Shown: one piece after another, positions 45,681 to 56,000 of the stretch
Layout of the letters: each line of letters opens with the position of its first letter
Position numbering within the stretch: the first letter of the stretch is position 1
Assembly: GCA_036877525.1 (NCBI GenBank)
Contig: JAZGTH010000058.1
Coordinates: forward strand, 9,668,001 to 9,732,000
Direction: 5' to 3'
Length of the DNA: 64,000 bases
Source: Chromobotia macracanthus
Taxonomy: Eukaryota; Chordata; Actinopteri; Cypriniformes; Botiidae
Notes under the pieces: model-generated
The model's database searches: none
The model's input: the letters and a program-made list of their open reading frames with translations, nothing else
What the model was told of the DNA's origin: nothing
Position numbers and translations under genes: made by a program

Positions 45681-48600
45681 AGGATTAGATAGATTAGCAG
45701 TTTAGCTCGGCACATTGGTTCTGTTCACCTTACACACAGGTCACAGAGCGTGTGTGAGTAAATCCCTCCGTTTTATGTGATACGGTTCCCAATGCTGTCG
45801 GCTACACAATTTCATTAACAGTGGTCTACCCAGCCTATTTAAGAAAACTATAAATATATACATTTATTTATTTAGCCTTTAATTTGCAGGACAGTAGAGA
45901 CATAACAGCTCAATCACCACCGTGCAGCAACAGATTCGTCCAGCACCCTCTAACACGCGCGACACGTTGAATTTATTAAAACTTGCTCATTTTGAAGGAC
46001 ATGTTTACTGTTAAACAGAAGGACGTGCGTTGCTCTGGACGATTTGTGCAAAATGAAACGCCACGCAGACACAGCAAGCCCTTGGGCGTAAGGATTTACA
46101 TCTTTCAACATGCTTTCAGACAGTTTGTCGTGTGACAGAAGGTTTCGACAGATTTTTTTGTGGTTGTTGTTATAAACTCACATTATCTGATGTTATCAAG
46201 CATCTGTGTTGTCAGTTGGCTAATATTACACTGTCATCAGACTTCTTGTTCAGATATAGGGGTTTGATTAACACACGTCAGTTTTGAACGCATCACTAGC
46301 ACTATCACAAGCGAGTTAGCGCAGGTATGACAGTGGATTTGTTTTTACATTTAGTCTGGCCACAGGTCATATATGGTTAAACATCATTGGATTCTTGTAA
46401 GTAAAGTAAACTTTTAATAACAGTTTAGCGTTTTAGTTGCTTAATGGAAACGTTAGGGAAATGTGCTTACAAAATAAAATTGTTAGCTGGGTTGACAGTG
46501 ACAAACGGCACCATTTGTCTGAACTATCTTGAATTAGATTAGAAGAATTAGATCATTTGAATACAACACAATTGCATCAGAAGAGTAGAAGATGAGGAGG
46601 TCAGCCATTGAGAAACAGGATGGAAGACTTGACTAGGCACAAAATGTTCTCAGAATGTAATTTTTTTTATTAATATTAAACCTCAGAATTTGGTGTCTGT
46701 TTATGAAGCACCTCAGAATATAAATCATCCTCTAAAATATCTTCTCTCTGAGGTGCCAAGGTGTCCTCATTCTGGATTTTAGTGGCATAGATGCTGCTGT
46801 TTGCTGCTGTTTTTATGATTGTGACATCATCAGTTACCTATATTTGCATGCTCGGGCTGCAAGTCAAAAATAGTATCAGTGATGACCTACTAAACACCCT
46901 CCAACTTCCTGAAACCAGAGGGGATGAAATAGAGCACTAATTTGTGGACATACAACAAGGTACGCAATCACTTATAAACAAGAGAATATTAGGCTTTAGG
47001 CTGTGAGTTTCCTGTCAAATCTTGTTTTTACATTTGCATTTGCAAACATTTACAGACTGACAAAACAATGAATCTACATTTAAATGTAAAAGTCAATCAG
47101 AAATAATTTCAGATCTTGCTCAAAAATAAACCTCAGCCCTAATGTTGAGGTCTCTTCTGCATTCATGCAGTGTTAGGAAATGTTAATAATAATAATGGCT
47201 ATCCTTCTTCCTCTGTATTACCTCAACATGATGTAAAGTTGCTTACATAAATAGCTGAACATCGAATAGAGTGAATAACTGAAGTGTAAATGTGGATCAT
47301 GTGTTGAATCTGGGTTTCTGACGTCCAGGAATATCAGACCAAAGCGTTTTTGCAGCTTTATTTCATTAAATGATAGCTAACGTTCAGAAAATGTTTTGGC
47401 TGGGGTTTCAGTTCTGAAAGTTCCAGAATGTTTTCACCGTACAGTGACGTCTCTTTCAATTTCAAAAGAGGAAAATTAATTTCTCATGACAAGACCCCTG
47501 TAAGTGACGTTTGTGATTTAAATTATATAAGTTCTTGTCTACTTTGATCTCATTACTGTTCCAGTCAGAGAGAGTGACAATGATGAAATCCATGATAATA
47601 AATCATAATGGACGAAAAAAATTAGGCATAACAGCCAAACAAAACCTAATGCAGAAATACCGCTTTCAGTCAGTCAGCCTGATAATGTACCGTGATTGCG
47701 TGAATCGTTGCTGCTTTCTTCTGCCTTTTGTCTTCCTTTCAAACTCGTATTTTGTTTTGATCAGAACTGTTGACCTATGTACAGTCTTTCACATGTCAGT
47801 TTTTATCAGATCAGCATGTAAATTTATGTAAATCCATCTCTTTGAGAACCACTAGAAAACCAAATGGCTTGTTTTTGTTATGAAGAACGCATAGTCCTTC
47901 TTTTCATATATGTCACAAATGCAAAACAGTCCACAAACCATCACCACAAAAGATCATCTGTTTTGATAAATGTACATGATGGGCTTTTGTGTTTATTTGA
48001 TTTTCATATGTTGACTTTTGTTCATAACCTTCTCATCGGCTTCTCTCAACAAGTTACATCAGAGCTTCTTGGATTCTGCCAAAAGCTTACAAGAAGAGGT
48101 TTGTTTGAGTAGGAACGCAGCGTAGTCCCAAGGTCAGGGAGGTTTGTTTGTCTGTGTAAAGGAGAGGGACTTCAAGGCAGATCTCGTGTATTCAAGACTT
48201 AGTATCTCTTATTGACTTGCATTAAAAGGGGAGGGTCTAGGATAAGATGATTGACAGGTTGTCAGATTTATAATTACTGACACAACAGGTAAAGCATGTT
48301 GGCGCATACCTGATTATAAACTTGATAAAAATTCAAACTCATTTACTTTGTTGTTTCTGCATTATTGCTTGGTTCTAATAACATGATTCAAACATTTTAA
48401 ATCGGAAAACTTAAGAATAATGTTTTTGATAAATATGATATAAAATCATAAATATACATTCTACTAATGCAACTGCAAAAATGCTTATTGATAACTTTGA
48501 GGGAACTTTTTGAGAATGTCAGCCAGTGTTCCCTGTTAGTTGGGTGTACACACACATGAACACAAAACAGCTCTGGGTTTTCATATCTGACTGACAGCAC

Positions 48601-51600
48601 ATTCTCTTTGCATTACATCTGTGTGTGTGTGGACTCATTGTACACTGTAGGCTTGTAAAATCAACAGTGCTGTAATAACATAAATCAAAACCACACGGCT
48701 CTCTTCACACCCAGCAGCTAAAGACTGATTCATGGCTCAGATTCTGGCCTGCTTGTTCTTGATTCACCCAACATCACTCCTCACTTGTTATACTCAAACA
48801 TCTGAGCGGGTGTGAATGATGCATTCCCGAGCGTAGCTGCATTACACCACCTTTAGTAGCGATGTTCACTTTTATGGTTGTGCTTGTATTCAACATTTTT
48901 AGACTGACAACCCAGCTAACAATTTTAGGTTGTAAGAATGTTCTTGTAACATTTCCACTAAGTAACAAAAACGTTAAAAATGTTGTTTTGAAAGTTCAAT
49001 GAACATTCAAAATGTCCAGTTTTTAGATGTTGTATTAACATTTTTGCCTGGTTATAAGAATGTTCTTCCAATGTTTTTTTTTATTCTGTAACATTTTTAA
49101 AATGTTCCATTAACAACTTTTGATTTAGCATTAGAAAAATGTTCTACTAACGTTACTGTGAGAAGTTTTTAAAACTTTAAGATAACCTTTAGAGAACATT
49201 AGCCAGTGTTCTGAGGCTGTTCCCTGTTATCTGGGAATGTAAACAGTATAGAGTCGACATTAATTTGTTTGGTTTGTAACGACGGTTTCGTCCCCGCAGG
49301 TGACTTACCTCAGCACCTACAGGTGATGATCAACATTCTCCGCTCTGAGGATCGAATTAAACTGGTGAGATCACAAACACACCCACACGTTTTTCCATTA
49401 TATTAATGACGGCATCTCATAGACTTGCATTGTTTTCCTAACAGGCTAATGATAGTTTTAATAACGTGTGGGCATCATTGGATTCAAAGCAAATCATGCT
49501 GTGGACGATTTATGGACTTTTTAACAAGTGGCGACCACCTAAAATGTCATCACAAGCCAAGTTTCACTATATTTGAGGCATTTATTTGTGGCCAAACAAA
49601 TTTATAGTATGGTTGTCTGGCCAAACCTGTACACATACACACACAGACATACACACAAAGTCAGTGACTAAACCTTCAGCAGTGAGGCTGGGTTTTATTG
49701 TTTACAGGTTGCCCAAGACTGCTTTCTTTGACTGTGACAAACTGTTTTGAGCTGCAAATAGAAGACGCATTAGGAAAACGGATAAGAAAGAATATTGTTC
49801 ATTTGGTTCATTCTTCATTTTAACATGCAGGCGGTGCGGCTGGAGAGCGCGTGGTCTGATCGTGTGCGGTACATGGTGGTGGTCTACACCAGCGGTCGAC
49901 AGGACACAGAAGAACACATACTGCTGGGCATGGACTTCAGCAACAAAGACAGGTGACGTAATATCCAATGCCAGTTGACTGCTGTCTCTGAAACGGAGTA
50001 ATCAAATCAGTGCCATCTAAAAATGAAGTAAAAGAAGTTTCTGGGGTCCTTGGGAGTCCAGCAAACATTCCTCTAACGTTGTTTTTTGGTTCTTGTTTGA
50101 TTATTTTAGATCCAAATATTCATGTTCTTGGAACGTTTATTTTAGGTTGTTTTTGTATCAGAACGTTCTGGCAACCAAAAATTGTTAGCTGGGAGTTTGG
50201 TCTTTAAAAGGGATAACATGAGCTAAATAGTTTTGTGTTGGCAGATAGTGACGAATGTTTTACCATGTGCCAGTTTTTTAAATTAAAGGCATTGGTTTAT
50301 TGTGGCTGCATGATCAAACTTTAATAGACAAAAGCACCATAAAAATATCATGCAAGTCCATGGAAAGTCCTACAACATAAGGGTGAGTGAATGGTGACAG
50401 AGTATTCATTTTTGGTGAATAATTGCTGCAGCTACAGATCTGTACAGGATTTTTCTCTGTGTCTTATAAATAGCTGTGAAATAAAACCCTCTGCTCTTTG
50501 TGACTTTCCTGTGTAACGGTGTATTGTCCTCTGTTTCTGTATTTCACAGTAAGAGCTGCTCTGTTGGGATGGTGCTGCCTCTGTGGAGCGATACCAAGAT
50601 TCATTTGGATGGTGATGGGTGAGTGCTGCCCTCTCTGGACAGGCTGCTGCTCTTCTGACCCATAAACATTTGGTGCACAGATCTAAACTATGTTTATGAA
50701 TCACATTTTTGGAGATTATAAACAAAACCTGAAAGCACAGGAAATGACAAATGAGAAGTACTCTCCCTTCCTTTCTGATTGTTATTTACTGAGGTGGTAG
50801 TTCTTTAGGGATGACATATGATGGCCAAAGTTAACCTTTCGTCTCGTCTCCAGGGGCTTCAGCGTGACTACAGCAGGACGCACGCACATCTTCAAACCTG
50901 TATCAGTCCAGGCCATGTGGTGAGAAAATTAAACCAATAACTAATTCCAGTCCTAGTTCCAGTCCTAAAGTCCTAATTCCAGTTCCAGGCTGGTTAGCCG
51001 ATTTCTTCCAGAAACATTTTTGTTATGTTGGTTGAGAGTCTCTTCACATCCTGATCACTAAGTAAAGTGGTTTAAATATATTTATTTAAATATACAACTT
51101 TTGTGGAGGGCAAAGGACCGTAAATTAATCATACAATCTTGCATTTGGTAAAAATGTAATGGTTATCTGCTTTTGAACACCTTCACAGGTGCTTTGGTAG
51201 TTTGATGTCTATAAAAAATTAGAGCTCCACACTGCCATCTTGTGACTGTTTCCATGGTAGTTTGATGTAATCCATGTTGATATGAATGGTTAACATGTTC
51301 CTATTCATGGTATTTACATGGTACTCCAACATAACAAGAATACTAAGGTAGTATTATGGTGCATGTTCAAACAACATGGTGTAACTATCATGTATATTTT
51401 TAAATCTGTTTTATTTCAGTACAATTACGGTAACACTTTAGTACGGGGAACACACATGAATTTTGCCTCAAACTCATTTACTGCTTGTTAGTACTTAGTT
51501 AGGAAGGTAGCGGTTGTTGTGATTTAGTGTAGCATGGAGTAGGATTAAGGATGTACAATATGGTCATGCGGAATAAGGCATTAATATATTAACATGAATT

Positions 51601-52750
51601 GATCCTCATACCAAACTATAAATTACTTTGCCAAACTATTCCTTACACTTGTTTCATCTTCCTGCAATCCTTAACGTTTGCCTCTCTATTGCCATCTCTG
51701 TTTGAAACATAAAAGTGCAAGTTATCTGCAGAGTTATCTTCTTAACATGGATGACAAGCTTAAATTCTAAACAAGTGCTGTAAGAACAAGCTTTAGTAGC
51801 TGGATCTTGCTGTTCAGAGAAGTCAAACTGACATTTTCTGGGAAATCGGACCCGACAGCTCAAATTATAAATCATTATTATTAACTTACCATTTTGAATC
51901 AGGAAAAAATAAGGAGATGGTTTGAAAACTGATCTGTTTTGTACTTGCCCGGCAACTGATTTTTGTTCATTTTAAACCAAAAAAGTTACGGATTGTAGCT
52001 TTAATTGTTTTGAGACTTTTCTGTTTTTGTTGATTCATAACACGAGTTACGAAGCTAACATTTAACGTGCATGTCCTTCAGGTCAGCATTACAGATCCTA
52101 CACAAGGCATGTGAGGTGTCACGCAGGTATAACTACTTTCCCGGTGGAATGGCTCTCACATGGATGGGTTACTACGAGAGCGGTATCAGCTCCGATCAGA
52201 GCTGTATCAACGAATGGAACGCCATGCAGGATCTGGAAACATTACGGCCGGATTCTCCCGCAGTCTTCGTAGACAAGTGAGTGTACACCCAGAAACAAGT
52301 CTGAAGCATCTGGCGCCACTCCATCCCACCAGAAGATTTAAATTAACATTTGATTTGTTTTTGGAAGCGCTGTTTTTTCATTCCTCTTTTGCAACTGACC
52401 GAAACAGCCGGACATATTTGTTGAGTGTTGTCACAGTGTAAACTTGTAGACGTTTGATCTGAGCAATACATCAGGTCACGGGCAGGAAGTGAGGTGGCGC
52501 ACTAATAAGATGTTCTTTGATGTTCTTCACTGAACGTCCACACTAGATGGTTTTCACTTTCTGTTCTGCAGGCCAACAGAGACAGAAAGAACCGAATGTC
52601 TAATCAAAGCCAAACTCAGGAGCATCATGATGTGCCAGGACCTGGAGAACATCACATCCAAAGAGGTAAGCAGAAAACACAGGGAGGGCACACGAGAGAG
52701 AGGGCACAGGAGAGAGAGAGAGAGAGGGCACACGAGAGAGAGAGAGGGCA

Positions 52751-52789
<39 letters not shown>

Positions 52790-53006
52790 GCACACGAGAG
52801 AGAGAGAGAGATGGCACACGAGAGAGAGAGAGAGAGAGAGAGAGAGGGCACACGAGAGAGAGAGGGAAAGAGAGAGAGAGAGGGCACACAAGAGAGAGAG
52901 AGGCACAAGAGAGAGAGAGAGGGCACACAAGAGAGAGAGAGAGGAGAGAGAGAGGGCACACGAGAGAGAGAGAGGGCACACGAGAGAGAGAGAGAGAGAG
53001 AGGGCA

Positions 53007-53042
<36 letters not shown>

Positions 53043-56000
53043 CACACGAGAGAGAGAGAGAGAGAAGAGAGGGCACACGAGAGAGAGAGAGAGGGCACAC
53101 GAGAGAGAAAGGGCACACGAGAGAGAGAGGGCACAGAGAGAGAGAGAGCACACGAGAGAGAGAGAGAGGGCACACAGACGGTGTTGAATCTGCCACTAAT
53201 GATTCACTATCGCTTATATGATTCTGTGTGTTTCTCAGATTCGTAATGAGCTGGAACAACAGATGAACTGCAACCTGAAGGAGTACAAAGAGTTCATAGA
53301 CAACGAGATGCTGCTCATTCTTGGGCAGATGGACAAAGCCACTCTCATTTTTGATCATCTGTATCTGGTATGTGCTGCATTTCCATAGCCTGACCACTCC
53401 ACGTTCTGTTTTCCCTTTACATTATATATAATTATACCCCCAAGACGTATATTTTGCGTACTCTGTAGTTATGTGACAGAACATTTGTGCGACCAACCAT
53501 ACTAGTAGATCAAAATGTTAATGTCAGTATAAAAGTTTTGTCATATGGTCGCAGCATGACAGAAGAGTTCCATGTTCTCAAGGTCTGTTTCAGTTTATCA
53601 TATGTTGTGTTTATCAGTATCACAGCTAACAATTTTAGGTTGTGATAATGTATCCATAACATTAAGTAACAAAAGCATTACAAATGTTATTTTGAAAGTT
53701 CTAGGATTGTTCAAAATGTCCATTTTTAGATGCTGCATTAATGTTATTGGTTATAAGAATGCTATTCAAACATTTCTGTGATTCTGTAATGTTTTAAAAC
53801 ATTCCAATAACTACTTAAGAATAACACTTTATATATATGAAAGATAACATTAAAAATGCAGTACTGAAGGAACGTTACTGAATGAACATTATTGATAACG
53901 AGAGAATGTTAGCCGACGTTCTGAGAAGATTTCCCTACTATCTGGGATTGCATTTAGCAGGTAACAGTGAAAAGTGTCATGTATATAAACAAAAATGTTC
54001 ATTCATTCATTCATATATATATATATATATATATATACAGTTACACATGAGCTTTCAAAGGTCACGTCAGAGGCTGTGTAGTATATAAACCTTTGTTAAT
54101 TATGATTTTCTGTGCTAATCTTTCAGGGCTCTGAGTGGAATGCTTCTAATCTAGAGGAACTTCAGGAAACTGGGTGAGTTTTATCTTTTACTGACATTTT
54201 GTTATTTTCCCATGTTATGTCTGTAATGATACCAGTTCAGTAAACGGGTAAATGTTAGTTAAATGTGAAAGATAGCCAGTATCATATCTCCTGGTAAAGA
54301 GCACTGTAACTTTTCTCCTATTTCAGCTGACGTTCTACAATAGTTCTCGTCTCTGATGAAATAAATGAGGATAAACTTGCATGCATATGGATTTCAAGTG
54401 TTTTCCACTTCAGGACGTTCAGGAGATCTACCAATTTCTGTTTCAGGGTGGGTTATATCCTGAATGTTACGAGGGAAATCGATAACTTCTTTCCAGGAAC
54501 ATTCTGCTACCACAACGTCCGCGTGTACGACGACGAGGCTACAGACTTACTAGCACACTGGAATGATACTTACAACTTCATTGTTAAAGCAAAGTAAGAT
54601 GACATTTTACACTTTTATATTAAAGCTGCAATCCGTAACATTCACCTCTCTACCGCCATCTCTGTTTGATAGATAAAACTGCAGGCAACTTCACATACTT
54701 TTCATTACGTATTTTAAAGTCAAACTAATGTCAAACTGACATTTTCCAGTGAATCGGATTTAACGGCTAATTATTAAGCTTACCATTGTGAATCGGGGTG
54801 AGATCATGTTGAACACTGATCTGTGATGTCCTTGCTCAATAGGTGATTTTTGTTCATTTTTAACCCAAGAAAGTTACGGATTGCAGCTTTAAGGCAAATA
54901 TGCACCATATTCTGTTTTCATGAGAATCAGTTTTTAATACAATGAGATGTGTAATTTGCTTTACAACAATTTGCTTTACAACAATTTAATCTATTTATTA
55001 AATGAATTGTGAGATCTTCCACTTTATTCAGTTTTGTTGTGTACTCTGCAGGAGGAATCAGTCTAAATGTTTGGTTCACTGTAAGATGGGTGTCAGCCGC
55101 TCTGCCTCCACAGTTATAGCCTACGCTATGAAAGAATACGGCTGGTCTTTGGAAAAGGCTTGTAACTTTGTCAAACAGAAGCGCAGCATCACCCGTCCCA
55201 ATGCCAGCTTCATGAGACAGCTGGCAGAGTATGAGGGCATACTGGATGCCAGGTGTGACGGATTTCATGTTTATGCATGTGTTTATATGCATATAACATT
55301 CATAGCGTGGACAACATAAAAAGCTTAAAGGGACAGTGCACCCAGAAGTTAAATTTTTCATTCATTTACTCACCTTTATGTCATTACAAACATGTGACTT
55401 TTTTTTACTTCTGTGCAATACAAAAGAAGATATTTTGAGAAATGTCTCGGTGGTTTTTGTTCCTAAAGGACATCTATGGGTGCCGCTGTTGTTTGTTTAC
55501 CAACATACTTCAAAATATCTTCTTTTGTGTCCCACAGAAGCAAAAAAGTCTTACAGGTTTGGAATGACATGATGGTGAGTAAATAATGGAAAAGGAAATA
55601 TTTTTGGGTGAACTGTCTCTTTAAAGCTCATGTTTAACCTGCATTAATGCATATATTTATGTCAGTTTGTGTATACAGTATATGTTGTTTTATGACCTTT
55701 CCTGTTTCTTTGTTTGTGCTACAGTAAACAGCGTCACAACCGTCTGTGGCATCCTGATTCAGAGTGTGATCACCCTGACTGCCAACAAACTGCTCCTACA
55801 TGCTGTTTAAACACAGAGACGGTGGGCCACACCTCCATGACTCCCGGGGTGACAGTACCCCGCGAGCCTGCCGCCCACTCCTCTCCCATCAGCTTAGATC
55901 TGGACCCCGCCCACCCTCAAAACTACCACTACTACTTCCGGCGTTTGTCAGACTCCGCCCTCGACAGCAGCCCTTCCACGCCAATCCATCCGCTGCTGGT

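Noticed and set aside
52596..53397. Several 136-265-codon frames on both strands
   Set aside because: They read through the (GA)n minisatellite. Only the ends overlap the real ssh1 exons 9 and 10.
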